DNA of 64,000 nucleotides. Source: Halarcobacter mediterraneus. Lineage in GTDB: Bacteria > Campylobacterota > Campylobacteria > Campylobacterales > Arcobacteraceae. This document shows positions 35,064-43,434 of this stretch, in pieces; the stretch's first letter is position 1; each line of letters begins with the position of its first letter. The notes beneath the pieces are model-generated. The model worked only from the letters and a program-made list of their open reading frames with translations. It did no database searches and was not told the origin of the DNA. The translations under genes were made by a program, and so were the position numbers. The stretch is taken from contig NZ_NXIE01000004.1 of the NCBI RefSeq assembly GCF_004116625.1, positions 231,158 to 295,157 of the forward strand. Reading direction: 5' to 3'.

Positions 35064-36157
35064 AGAAAATAGCTGTAGTGCATGACTGGCTTGTGACAAA
35101 TGCTGGTGCAGAAAAAGTTTTAAAAAGTATACTTGAACTATATCCTACAGCTGATTTGTTTTCTTTAGTTAATTTCTTATCCCATAAACAAAGAGAAGAG
35201 ATAATAAGAAATAAAAAAGTCAACACTTCATTTATTCAAAACTTGCCTTTTTCAAAAAATAAATTTAGAAATTATTTACCTTTTTTTACAAAAGCAATTG
35301 AAAGTTTTGATTTAAAAACATATGATTTAATCATAAGTTCTTCTTGGGCTGTTGCAAAAGGGGTGAAAACTCACAAAAATCAAATTCATATCTGTTATTG
35401 TCATACTCCTATTAGGTATGCTTGGGATTTATATGATGAATATACTTCAAATTTAATACAACCTAAAAAATTTTTAGTTGAACAAACTTTACAATATATA
35501 AAAAAATGGGATATAAAAACATTAGATAGAGTAGATTACTTTATAGCAAATTCTAAATTTGTAGAAAAAAGAATAAATGAAACATATAAAAGAAATGCAA
35601 AAGTTATTTATCCTCCTGTAGATACAAGTAAGTATACTTTATGTTTAGATAAAAGTGATTATTATCTTACTGCTTCAAGGTTAGTTCCTTATAAAAAAAC
35701 AAAACTTATTGTTGAAACTTTTAATGAAATGCCTGAAAAAAAACTTATAGTTATAGGCGAGGGCGAAGATTATAATTCTATAAAAAAAATTGCAAAAGAT
35801 AATATTCAAGTTCTAGGTTATCAAAAACAAGAACAATTAATAGAATATATGCAAAAAGCAAAAGCTTTTATTTATGCTGCTATTGAAGATTTTGGTATTG
35901 TTCCTATTGAAGCAATGTCTTGTGGAACACCTGTTATTGCTTTAAATTATGGAGGAACAGCAGAAACAGTAAAAGATGGTTTTTCAGGAATTCATTTTCA
36001 AGAGCAAACAATAGAAGATATTTTAAATGCAGTGAAAAAATTTGAGTCAATAAATTTTGATTATAAAAAAATTTCACAAAGTGTTCAAAACTATTGTGAG
36101 GATAGATTTAAAAAAGAAATAAAAGATTTTATAGAAAGTAAAATTAATCAAGCTTGA
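35060..36157 (+). CDS. GT4-family glycosyltransferase (WbpZ/WbdB-like)
   Basis: This GT-B enzyme of 365 residues starts VVHDWLVTNAGAEKVLKSI, the opening of a family that includes mannosyl and D-rhamnosyl transferases of common O-polysaccharide antigens. HICYCHTPIRYAWDLYDEY (about 110-128) and TASRLVPYKKTKLIVETF near 203 are family hallmarks, and EDFGIVPIEAMSCGTPVI near 275 is the donor site. Position directly after gmd-rmd suggests it uses GDP-D-rhamnose or GDP-mannose to start or extend the O-chain. It overlaps rmd by 4 bp. Confidence 0.85.
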   Translation: MKKIAVVHDWLVTNAGAEKVLKSILELYPTADLFSLVNFLSHKQREEIIRNKKVNTSFIQNLPFSKNKFRNYLPFFTKAIESFDLKTYDLIISSSWAVAKGVKTHKNQIHICYCHTPIRYAWDLYDEYTSNLIQPKKFLVEQTLQYIKKWDIKTLDRVDYFIANSKFVEKRINETYKRNAKVIYPPVDTSKYTLCLDKSDYYLTASRLVPYKKTKLIVETFNEMPEKKLIVIGEGEDYNSIKKIAKDNIQVLGYQKQEQLIEYMQKAKAFIYAAIEDFGIVPIEAMSCGTPVIALNYGGTAETVKDGFSGIHFQEQTIEDILNAVKKFESINFDYKKISQSVQNYCEDRFKKEIKDFIESKINQA

Positions 36158-36167
36158 TAATAATATC

Positions 36168-37523
36168 ATGTATAATTCTATTATGAAAACAAATAAATTA
36201 AACTTCAATTTTATCTTATATATTATTTTAATAGTTTTAGTAGATATTTTTGCACTAATTTTATCTTTACAATTAGCTGTAGAATTTAGAACTAATTTTT
36301 TTCCAAGAACTTTCCCTACTTTTTCTTTTGATGAAATTGATAAATATTATTGGGTTTTACTTTTAATCCTTACTATTTTTGCATATGAAAAAATATATTT
36401 TATAAGATATGATTTTTGGAGTGATACAAAAAGAGTTTTAAAGGGACTTTTTTTATCTTTTGCAACTATTTTAATAGTAATAACACTTACAAGAATATCA
36501 AATGATTATTCAAGGGCAGTATTTATACTTTTTTTCTTATTTGCTGCTTTTTTAGTGCCTTTTTTTAAAAGAATATTTAAAAAAGTATTATTTAAATTTG
36601 ATATTTTTAAAATAAAAGTAAAAATATTAGCAAATGAACCAGAGTATTCAATGATAAAAAAAGAAATAGAGTTAAACTGGTATTTTGGATTTATTCCAAA
36701 TGATTCCAAATATGATATGGTTTTAATCTCTTCAAAAAAGTTTACTGTAAATGAACTGCAAAAAGCAATAAAGAAGTTCAGTAAAAAAACAAAAGATATT
36801 TATATTATTCCTTATGTTGACAATATTGACTTTACTTATGTTTCTATTGTAAACTATTCTAATATTAGATTATCAGCAATTCATATTGAAAATAAATTAT
36901 TAAACTATAAAAATATAATAATAAAAGCAATCTTTGAAAAAATGTTAGTTGTTTTATTAGCTCCTTTTATTTTATTTTTACACCTTTTTATTGTTGTTTT
37001 AATCAAACTTGATTCTAAAGGAAGTGCAAGATTTAAGCAAAAAAGGTTTACAAAAAACTCTAAAGATTTTTCTTGTTATAAATATAGAACAATGTATGAA
37101 AATAGTGATGCTCTTCTAAAAAAATATTTAGAAGAAAATCCTGATGAAGTAGAATATTATGAAAAATATCATAAATATAAAAATGACCCAAGAATAACAA
37201 AAGTTGGTAAGTTTTTAAGAAGTACTTCTTTAGATGAACTTCCCCAGTTTTTTAATATATTAAGAGGAGATATGAATTTAATAGGACCTAGACCTTATAT
37301 GTTAAATGAACTAGATAAAATTGGACTTGATAATCAAAATATAATTTTCCAAGTAAAACCAGGTATTACAGGACTTTGGCAAGTAAGTGGAAGAAATGAT
37401 TTAACCTTTGAACAAAGATTAGAATTAGACAATTGGTATATTCAAAATTGGTCATTATGGTTGGATTTTACAATTTTTATGAAAACAATAAAAGTAGTTT
37501 TTATGAAAATAGGAGCAAAGTAG
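36168..37523 (+). CDS. Priming undecaprenyl-phosphate sugar phosphotransferase
   Basis: The protein has 451 residues, or 446 if the ATG at 36183 is used. The N-terminal half has four membrane spans and a soluble CoA-binding-like domain. A further span lies near 260. The bacterial sugar transferase domain then shows FKQKRFTKNS, YKYRTMYENSDALL, LRSTSLDELPQFFNILRGDM and GPRPYMLNELDKI (about 280-385), as in WbaP/WcaJ enzymes. It transfers a sugar-1-phosphate to undecaprenyl phosphate at the inner membrane to begin a polysaccharide. The sugar cannot be read from sequence. It ends the sap-gmd-rmd transcription run. Confidence 0.9.
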   Translation: MYNSIMKTNKLNFNFILYIILIVLVDIFALILSLQLAVEFRTNFFPRTFPTFSFDEIDKYYWVLLLILTIFAYEKIYFIRYDFWSDTKRVLKGLFLSFATILIVITLTRISNDYSRAVFILFFLFAAFLVPFFKRIFKKVLFKFDIFKIKVKILANEPEYSMIKKEIELNWYFGFIPNDSKYDMVLISSKKFTVNELQKAIKKFSKKTKDIYIIPYVDNIDFTYVSIVNYSNIRLSAIHIENKLLNYKNIIIKAIFEKMLVVLLAPFILFLHLFIVVLIKLDSKGSARFKQKRFTKNSKDFSCYKYRTMYENSDALLKKYLEENPDEVEYYEKYHKYKNDPRITKVGKFLRSTSLDELPQFFNILRGDMNLIGPRPYMLNELDKIGLDNQNIIFQVKPGITGLWQVSGRNDLTFEQRLELDNWYIQNWSLWLDFTIFMKTIKVVFMKIGAK

Positions 37524-37591
37524 ATAGTAGTAAGTTGAATTAATAAAAATTTTGTTAAAATATTACCTTTTAAATAAAGAGAGAAAATATT

Positions 37592-38602
37592 ATGAAATAT
37601 ACAAATATAGATTTTAACAATAAAAATATACTAATAACAGGTGCTGCAGGATTCATAGGTTCTAACCTTTGTTTCTATTTTCAAGAAAATTACCCCCAAG
37701 CAAATATTATAGCCCTTGATTGTTTTAGAAGTGGCGAGACTTTTTCAAATGGAAACCTTAAAAGCTTTGGACACTTTAAAAATCTTTTAGGTTTTCAAGG
37801 AACAGTTATAAGTGGAAATATAAATGACAAAGAACTTTTAAAAGATTTAGAAAACTCTTATTCTTTTGATTATATTTTTCATCAAGCAGCGATTTCAGAT
37901 ACTACAGTTCAAGAACAAGACTTAATGATTCAAACAAATGTTAATGCCTATGAAGATTTACTTAAAATTGCAATTAAACATAAAGCAAATATGATTTATG
38001 CAAGTTCAGGTGCAACTTATGGAGATAGTGACAGATTTGAAGTAGGTTTTGAATCGCCAAACAATGTATACGGTTTTTCAAAAGTTATGATGGATAATAT
38101 CTCATATAAATATCTTAAACAAGGTGTTGATATTTCAATCGTAGGATTAAAATACTTTAATGTATATGGTCCAAGAGAATTTTTCAAAAATAAAACAGCT
38201 TCTATGGTAGTACAATTTGGACATCAAATTTTAGCTGGAAAAACACCAAAACTTTTTGAAGGAAGTGATAAAATCTTAAGGGACTTTGTTTATATAGAAG
38301 ATGTAATTCAAGCAAATATAAAAGCAGCTAGCCCAAAAAAATCTGGTGTTTATAATGTAGGTACTGGACTTGCTAGAAGTTTTGAAGATATTGTAAATAT
38401 TTTACAAAAAGAATTAGAAATAGACAATGGAAAAGAATATATACCAAATCCATTTGTAGGTTCTTATCAGTTTTTTACCCAAGCAAATATTGATACTACA
38501 ATAGCAAACTTAGACTATGAACCAAGATTTACTATGGAAGACGGGATAAAAGCCTATATCCCAGAAATCAAAAGACTGTTTGAATCAGAGTTTAAAAAGT
38601 AG
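37592..38602 (+). CDS. hldD: ADP-L-glycero-D-manno-heptose 6-epimerase
   Basis: This SDR epimerase of 336 residues turns ADP-D-glycero-heptose into the L-glycero form used by WaaC/WaaF. Evidence: NADP loop ITGAAGFIGSNL near 15-26, HQAAISDTT near 95, catalytic YGFSKVMMD near 163 and the family segment FNVYGPREFFKNKTASMV near 190. Length fits HldD. A possible -10 (TAAAAT near 37555) and AT-rich DNA lie in the 68-bp gap upstream. HldE and GmhA, the preceding pathway steps, follow after two TA modules. Confidence 0.94.
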   Translation: MKYTNIDFNNKNILITGAAGFIGSNLCFYFQENYPQANIIALDCFRSGETFSNGNLKSFGHFKNLLGFQGTVISGNINDKELLKDLENSYSFDYIFHQAAISDTTVQEQDLMIQTNVNAYEDLLKIAIKHKANMIYASSGATYGDSDRFEVGFESPNNVYGFSKVMMDNISYKYLKQGVDISIVGLKYFNVYGPREFFKNKTASMVVQFGHQILAGKTPKLFEGSDKILRDFVYIEDVIQANIKAASPKKSGVYNVGTGLARSFEDIVNILQKELEIDNGKEYIPNPFVGSYQFFTQANIDTTIANLDYEPRFTMEDGIKAYIPEIKRLFESEFKK

Positions 38603-38626
38603 ATTTTATTTATCTTTTTTTTGTGA

Positions 38627-38650
38627 TATAATACTGTATTACATAAATAC
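38627..38650 (+). promoter_or_regulatory. Extended -10 promoter and operator of the RHH-MazF module
   Basis: TGATATAAT (38624-38632) is an extended -10 box. Just after it, GTATT (38636-38640) and AATAC (38646-38650) form an inverted repeat with a 5-bp centre, a natural binding site for the ribbon-helix-helix antitoxin encoded 13 bp later. Confidence 0.55.
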
Positions 38651-38662
38651 AAAGGAGTATTC

Positions 38663-38890
38663 ATGACAGCTACAGTTAGACTTGATGATAGTTTAGAGAA
38701 AAAGTTAAATAACTTATCTAAAACATTGAATAAAAAAAAGAGTGATGTGATTAGAGAAGCTATAGAATTTTATTCAAATAGTATTCAAGATAATAAAAAA
38801 TCAAGAATCAAAAATGCAGTTGAGAAAACAAAAGAAATAGATAAAAAAGAGTATTTAAATCTTGAGGGAACTATTAGTGATACTATCTAA
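38663..38890 (+). CDS. Ribbon-helix-helix antitoxin
   Basis: This RHH/CopG-type protein has 75 residues. The N-terminal strand TATVRLDDSLEKKL and the helix pair ending KKKSDVIREAIEFYSNS (about residues 22-42) give the strand-helix-helix DNA-binding fold. The charged C-terminal tail would bind the MazF-like toxin encoded next. It likely represses its own promoter through the GTATT/AATAC repeat upstream. AAGGAG ribosome site. The toxin start lies inside its end. Confidence 0.85.
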   Translation: MTATVRLDDSLEKKLNNLSKTLNKKKSDVIREAIEFYSNSIQDNKKSRIKNAVEKTKEIDKKEYLNLEGTISDTI

Positions 38891-39218
38891 AGGTGATATC
38901 TGGTTAGTTAATTTTAATCCCATTAAAAAATCAAATGAAATAGGAAAAATTAGACCTGCTGTTGTATTTCAAAATAATGAATTAAATGAAAGGGCTTATC
39001 CTACAACTATTGTCTTTCCTCTTTCAACATATTTGATTGACGATTCAGAACCTATCAGATTTAGAATAACTAAAAGAGAAAAACTTAAAGAAGATTCTGA
39101 TTTGATTATCACTCAGATTAGAGCTATTGATAACAGTAGATTTATAGAAAAGCTAGCTAGTTTAAGTATTCGTGAAATTGAAGAAATAAAAGAACTTTTT
39201 GATGAAATTACAGAATAA
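38877..39218 (+). CDS. MazF/PemK-family endoribonuclease toxin
   Basis: The protein has 113 residues from GTG 38877, chosen because GAGG (38864-38867) is well placed and because the product then begins at the conserved LSKGDIWLVNFNPIKK. A TTG at 38862 is the alternative. PemK/MazF features: GKIRPAVVFQNNELN near 26-40, TTIVFPLSTYL near 47, and SDLIITQIRAID near 76-87. It probably cuts single-stranded mRNA at short motifs. The full fold is present. It overlaps its antitoxin gene by 14 bp and sits inside the heptose gene cluster. Confidence 0.88.
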   Translation: MILSKGDIWLVNFNPIKKSNEIGKIRPAVVFQNNELNERAYPTTIVFPLSTYLIDDSEPIRFRITKREKLKEDSDLIITQIRAIDNSRFIEKLASLSIREIEEIKELFDEITE

Positions 39219-39240
39219 TTATAAAAGCAAATAGAGCTAT

Positions 39241-39269
39241 TTGACAAAAAAGATGTTAAAAAGTATAAT
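39241..39269 (+). promoter_or_regulatory. Consensus promoter of the RelB/RelE module
   Basis: TTGACA (39241-39246), exactly 17 bp, TATAAT (39264-39269): a perfect sigma-70 consensus, rare in this AT-rich window. AGTA...TACT repeats follow directly (39274-39291) and may be the antitoxin operator. This promoter can also drive hldE and gmhA, because relE overlaps hldE. Confidence 0.8.
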
Positions 39270-39305
39270 ATTAAGTATTAAATAAAGTACTAAAAAGGAA
39301 AATAT

Positions 39306-39563
39306 ATGCAAGCTATTTTTTCAAACTATACAGCAAGTATAACAGAACTTAAAAAATCACCGAGTCAACTTTTAAAAGATTCAGGTAATGAAGCTATAGC
39401 TATTTTAAATCATAATGTTCCAAGTGCTTATTTAGTTCCAAGTGAACTTTATGAAAAAATGATGGATATTATAGATGATTATTATTTAGCCCAAGAAGTT
39501 GAAGAAAGATTAAAAGATAATGAAAAACCAGTAAGAGTAAATATAGATGAGTTATTATCTTGA
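39306..39563 (+). CDS. Antitoxin of the Phd/StbD (RelB-like) family
   Basis: The protein has 85 residues. The N-terminal Phd-like fold is seen in SITELKKSPSQLLKDSGNEA and IAILNHNVPSAYLVPSELYEKM (quoted in parts), the StbD pattern. The C-terminal acidic tail (LKDNEKPVRVNIDELLS) binds the toxin. It follows a perfect consensus promoter with a small inverted repeat, so autoregulation is likely. The toxin gene starts 17 bp before its stop. Confidence 0.88.
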   Translation: MQAIFSNYTASITELKKSPSQLLKDSGNEAIAILNHNVPSAYLVPSELYEKMMDIIDDYYLAQEVEERLKDNEKPVRVNIDELLS

Positions 39564-39849
39564 TTTTAAACCTAAAGCTTTAGAAGAGTGGAATAAATTA
39601 GATTTAAGTATAAAAATACAATTTCAAAAAAAGTTAAAACAAAGACTTGAAAATCCAAAAGTTCCAAAAGATAAATTAAGTGGCTATGAAAATGTGTATA
39701 AAATCAAGCTACGAAGTGTAGGATATAGACTTGCCTATGAAGTAAAAGATGAAGAAATAGTTATTTTAGTATTAAGTGTAGGCAAAAGAGAAAACAATAG
39801 TATATATGAAAATTTGAAGAAAAGAAAAGAAGATGATAAAAATAAATAA
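39547..39849 (+). CDS. RelE/StbE-family mRNA interferase toxin
   Basis: The protein has 100 residues. RelE fold: YYLDFKPKALEEWNKLD at the start, LSGYENVYKIKLRSVGYRLAYEV in the middle and IVILVLSVGKREN near the end, with the Arg/Lys residues expected at the active surface (Arg near 57 and 61, Lys near 80). It should cut mRNA on the ribosome. Its last 17 bp overlap the first codons of hldE in another frame, so its translation is coupled to an LPS heptose gene. It looks intact. Confidence 0.88.
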   Translation: MSYYLDFKPKALEEWNKLDLSIKIQFQKKLKQRLENPKVPKDKLSGYENVYKIKLRSVGYRLAYEVKDEEIVILVLSVGKRENNSIYENLKKRKEDDKNK

Positions 39850-41260
39850 AAAGCCAAATATCTTAGTTATTGGTGATTTAATGATAGATGAATATCTTTG
39901 GGGATCTTGTGAGAGAATTTCTCCTGAAGCACCAGTTCAAATTGTTGATATAAAAAAAGAAACAAGAGTTCTAGGTGGAGCAGGTAATGTAATCAGTAAT
40001 CTAGTTGCCCTTGGTTCAAATGTTGCTGTTATGTCAGTTCTTGGAAACGATGAAGTAGGTATAGAAGTAAAATCAATGCTTGATGAACAAGGTGTAAAAA
40101 CTTTTTTAGTAGAACAAGTAGGAAGAAAAACATCAAGAAAAACTAGACTTATGGCTTCTCACTCTCAAGTTGTACGATATGATAAAGAAAGTAAAAACTC
40201 AATTTCTCCTACAAGTGTAAAAGCACTTTTTGAGAAATTCCAAGAGAAAATAAATAGTTATGATATTGTTCTTTTATCTGATTATAATAAAGGAGTTCTT
40301 ACTCGTGAGCTTCTAGAAAAAGTAATCTCTTATGCAAATAAATACAATAAAAAAGTTTTAGTAGACCCAAAAGGAGATGACTTTTCAAAGTATAAAGGAG
40401 CATATCTTTTAACACCAAATAAAAAAGAAGCACAAGTAGCTTCAAAAATAGAAATAGACAATGATACGCATTTAAAAAAAGCCTTAGAAAAATTAAAAGA
40501 AGACTCAAACCTTGGAGTATCATTAATAACTCTTAGTGAAAATGGAATTGCAATTTTAGAAAATGATGAGGTTACAGTAAAACCTACAGTTGCAAGGGAA
40601 GTTTATGATGTAACAGGAGCAGGGGATACAGTCTTAGCTTCTTTAGGGTTTGCTTTAAGTTTAGATTATAATATTTTTGACTCAGTAGAATTTGCAAATC
40701 TAGCAGCAGGGGTAGTAGTTGGTAAAATAGGAAGTGCTACTGCAACTCTTGATGAAATTGAAGAGTATAAAGCAAGTTTACATAAAAGTTCTATTGAACT
40801 TCATATTAAAACAAAAGAAGATATTGAAAAAATATCAAAAAGATTAAAAGAACAAGGTAAAAAAGTTGTTTTTACAAATGGTTGTTTTGATATTTTACAT
40901 AAAGGTCATGTAAGTTATTTAAATATTGCAAAATCTTTTGGTGATGTACTAATTTTAGGTTTAAATTCTGATGCTAGTGTAAAAAGATTAAAAGGTGAAA
41001 ATAGACCAATAAATACCCAAGATGATAGAGCTTATATTCTTTCAGCTTTAGAGTGTATAGATTATGTAGTAATTTTTGATGAAGATACTCCCTATGAACT
41101 TATAAAAACAGTTGAACCTGATATTCTAGTAAAAGGTGCAGATTATGAAGGCAAAGAAGTAGTTGGAAGTGATATTGCAAAACAAACAAAATTAGTTGAA
41201 TTTGTTGATGGCAAAAGTACAACAAAAACTATAGAAAAAATAAAGAAGGCAGAAAAGTGA
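39833..41260 (+). CDS. hldE: Bifunctional D-beta-heptose-7-phosphate kinase / heptose-1-phosphate adenylyltransferase
   Basis: The enzyme has 475 residues and two domains. The PfkB-type kinase (1-315) has [14 protein letters not shown] near 10, [14 protein letters not shown] near 49 and [16 protein letters not shown] near 261. The cytidylyltransferase-like domain (about 340-475) has [17 protein letters not shown] near 346-362 and the GENRPI element. It supplies two steps to ADP-heptose: kinase, then, after the phosphatase GmhB (absent here), adenylation. It overlaps relE by 17 bp upstream and gmhA by 4 bp downstream. Confidence 0.95.
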   Translation: MIKINKKPNILVIGDLMIDEYLWGSCERISPEAPVQIVDIKKETRVLGGAGNVISNLVALGSNVAVMSVLGNDEVGIEVKSMLDEQGVKTFLVEQVGRKTSRKTRLMASHSQVVRYDKESKNSISPTSVKALFEKFQEKINSYDIVLLSDYNKGVLTRELLEKVISYANKYNKKVLVDPKGDDFSKYKGAYLLTPNKKEAQVASKIEIDNDTHLKKALEKLKEDSNLGVSLITLSENGIAILENDEVTVKPTVAREVYDVTGAGDTVLASLGFALSLDYNIFDSVEFANLAAGVVVGKIGSATATLDEIEEYKASLHKSSIELHIKTKEDIEKISKRLKEQGKKVVFTNGCFDILHKGHVSYLNIAKSFGDVLILGLNSDASVKRLKGENRPINTQDDRAYILSALECIDYVVIFDEDTPYELIKTVEPDILVKGADYEGKEVVGSDIAKQTKLVEFVDGKSTTKTIEKIKKAEK

Positions 41261-41823
41261 GAAATGTAATAGAAAAAGAGTTTCAAGGTCATCTTGAAAC
41301 TATAAATAAAGTAATAGAAACTATGGCTTCTCCTTTAGAAGAGGCTTCAAAACTAGCTGTTGAAACACTAAAAAATGGAAATAAAATCTTATTTTTTGGA
41401 AATGGTGGAAGTGCAGCAGATGCACAACATATTGCAGCAGAACTTACAGGAAGATATAAAACTGAAAGAAGAGGGCTTCCTGGAATAGCTCTTACAACAG
41501 ATACAAGTGCATTAACTGCAATAGGAAATGATTATGGTTATGATAGGGTTTTTGATAGACAAGTTGAATCTTTAGCACAAGAAGGAGATTTATTACTTGG
41601 AATTTCAACTTCAGGAAATTCAAAAAATGTAATAAATGCTTTCAAAGTAGGAAAAGAAATAGGCTGTAAAATTATTGGTTTTAGTGGAAGAGATGGGGGT
41701 GCTATGAATGATTATTGTGATATCAATTTAGTTGTTCCTTCAAATGATACTCCAAGAATACAAGAAATGCATATTCTTTTTGGACACACAATTTGCCAAT
41801 TAATAGATAATGAGTTATCGTAA
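41257..41823 (+). CDS. gmhA: Sedoheptulose-7-phosphate isomerase
   Basis: This SIS-fold protein has 188 residues and a GTG start overlapping hldE (GTGA). It converts sedoheptulose 7-phosphate to D-glycero-D-manno-heptose 7-phosphate, the first committed step to LPS heptose. Family marks: [18 protein letters not shown] near 46-63, [18 protein letters not shown] near 87, [14 protein letters not shown] near 119 and the C-terminal [16 protein letters not shown] with the zinc-binding Glu/His. Length and motifs are normal. Confidence 0.95.
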   Translation: MRNVIEKEFQGHLETINKVIETMASPLEEASKLAVETLKNGNKILFFGNGGSAADAQHIAAELTGRYKTERRGLPGIALTTDTSALTAIGNDYGYDRVFDRQVESLAQEGDLLLGISTSGNSKNVINAFKVGKEIGCKIIGFSGRDGGAMNDYCDINLVVPSNDTPRIQEMHILFGHTICQLIDNELS

Positions 41824-41848
41824 ATAAACTTATTTTTAAAGGCTTGAA

Positions 41849-42133
41849 ATGAGACTAAAAAAAGAAGAGATAACTTTTTTAAAAGATAGTTTTAAAACTA
41901 TTATAAAAACAGGAAAATTATATCTTTTTGGTAGTAGAATTGATGACTCTAAAAAAGGTGGAGATATTGATTTACTAATTGTTTCAAATACAGCTAATAA
42001 AAAAGATATAAGAAAGTTTAGAATAGAGTTTTTTAAAAAGTTTGGAGAACAAAAATTAGATATAGTTTTAGATGATGGCTCTTTTAAGAATCCATTTATA
42101 AAGCATATTTTAAAAAAGGCTGTTTTATTATGA
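41849..42133 (+). CDS. MntA-like nucleotidyltransferase antitoxin
   Basis: This minimal nucleotidyltransferase has 94 residues. Its core, LFGSRIDDSKKGGDIDLLIV (about 25-44), has the Gly-Ser pair and two aspartates of the active site, with a third acidic position in LDIVLDD near 71. In MntA-HepT systems this enzyme transfers AMP to the toxin and so inactivates it. The partner follows with a 4-bp overlap. It sits between gmhA and a core glycosyltransferase, on the same strand. Confidence 0.85.
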   Translation: MRLKKEEITFLKDSFKTIIKTGKLYLFGSRIDDSKKGGDIDLLIVSNTANKKDIRKFRIEFFKKFGEQKLDIVLDDGSFKNPFIKHILKKAVLL

Positions 42134-42573
42134 TGATAGAAAAATTAGAAAATGACTACAATCTTTTAAAAAAACAATTATTTTGGCTTGAAACTTCATA
42201 CAATGAATGTTTTAATATAGGTATTAAAAATGAATATAGTATTGATGAATTTGGAAAATTTGAAACTTTATGTAGTAGATATAGTAGAAGTATTGATTTT
42301 TTAATTAGAAAAATATTTAGAACTCTTGATGAGTATGAATTTGAAAATCAAGGAACATTAATAGATGTTGTAAATAATGCTCATAAAAGGGAACTTTTTG
42401 ACTCTGTTGATGAAATAAGAATGATGAAAGATATTAGAAATACTATTGTTCATGAATATATTGATGATGAATTAATAGATGTTTTTGATGAGGTACTTGA
42501 ATACTCTTTATTTTTGATTAATATTATAAATAATACTTTAAAATATATAGAAAAAACTTTACGAAAGAAATAA
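42130..42573 (+). CDS. HepT-like HEPN RNase toxin
   Basis: This all-helical protein has 147 residues. It contains RNTIVHEY near residues 102-109, an exact RX4HXY motif. In HepT toxins the Arg and His make the RNase site and the Tyr is AMPylated by MntA. Several aromatic and acidic residues lie between helices, as in other HEPN proteins paired with MNT. The start codon is ATGATG inside the end of the antitoxin gene. The next gene begins right after the stop, so the module is embedded in the LPS operon. Confidence 0.85.
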   Translation: MMIEKLENDYNLLKKQLFWLETSYNECFNIGIKNEYSIDEFGKFETLCSRYSRSIDFLIRKIFRTLDEYEFENQGTLIDVVNNAHKRELFDSVDEIRMMKDIRNTIVHEYIDDELIDVFDEVLEYSLFLINIINNTLKYIEKTLRKK

Positions 42574-43434
42574 ATGCTAACAATAAACTACAAGAAAAGA
42601 ACTTTTTTTATCAGTAAACTACTAGAACAAGAAAATATAAAAGAGTTAAAAAAGCCATCTTTTTTTTCAAAAGTTTTAGGAAAAAAAGAGTTTGCAGATA
42701 TCTATTTTCATAGTGGAGAATTTGATAAAGAAGCTTTAGAAAATATTGAAAAAGCAAAAAAAGTTTTTGTAAACTCTCAAACCGTTCATCATCAACTTCT
42801 TAGAGTTTTACAAACTAATCTTGACAAAGTAGAGGTTTTATATCCTAGTATTAATATAGAATATAAAAAACCAAAAGAAATAAAACAAAAATTTTGTGAA
42901 GAACAAAATATTGACCCTAAAAAAAAGATTATATTTTTTACTGGAAAAAACTTTAAAACCTCTGGAGTAAAAGAGTTTATTTCTACTATTTTACAGTTAA
43001 ATGCACAGGATTTTATAGCTGTAATAGAAGGGGATAAAAAACAAATCACAAGTTTAAAATTCCAATTATCTAAAATAAATATAGAAGATAAAATCTTATT
43101 GCTAGATAATTATGAAAGAAAAGATGAACTTTTTTTAGCAAGTGATATTTTTATTTTACCAACACATAGTAAAAATTTTGCCTCAAATGTTCTTAAAGCA
43201 ATGTTTTGCAAATGTGCTGTATTTGTTCCTGCAACTAATCCTGCAAAAGAGTTAGTTGATGTATTTGCAATGATGGAAAGTCCCCTTGATAGAAGTATGC
43301 AATTTAAAGTCGATGCACTTTTACAAAATAAAGCTGATTTAAAATTAATAAAAAAACAAAATAGAAATATAGCTTTAGAACATACTTTGGAAAAATCATT
43401 GGAAAAGGTAAATGAAGTTATAACTTCAATTTAA
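42574..43434 (+). CDS. Glycosyltransferase of the GT-B fold, shortened N-terminal half
   Basis: The protein has 286 residues. The donor half is recognisable: KKKIIFFTGKNFKTSGVKEF near 115, DKILLLDNYERKDELFLASD near 170-189 and LPTHSKNFASNVLKAMFCKC near 195, where a GT4 glutamate site would lie (here an asparagine-rich variant). The N-terminal half is short, about 105 residues against 170 or more in most GT4 enzymes. It probably adds a core sugar to LPS beside the heptose genes. Start codon follows the preceding stop immediately; the end overlaps the convergent DNA ligase gene by 4 bp. Confidence 0.7.
   Translation: MLTINYKKRTFFISKLLEQENIKELKKPSFFSKVLGKKEFADIYFHSGEFDKEALENIEKAKKVFVNSQTVHHQLLRVLQTNLDKVEVLYPSINIEYKKPKEIKQKFCEEQNIDPKKKIIFFTGKNFKTSGVKEFISTILQLNAQDFIAVIEGDKKQITSLKFQLSKINIEDKILLLDNYERKDELFLASDIFILPTHSKNFASNVLKAMFCKCAVFVPATNPAKELVDVFAMMESPLDRSMQFKVDALLQNKADLKLIKKQNRNIALEHTLEKSLEKVNEVITSI

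Noticed and set aside
41690..41701. G tracts as phase-variation switches (five G at about 41695 and 62727).
   Set aside because: Five G are too few for slipped-strand switching in Campylobacterota, and both genes are intact.
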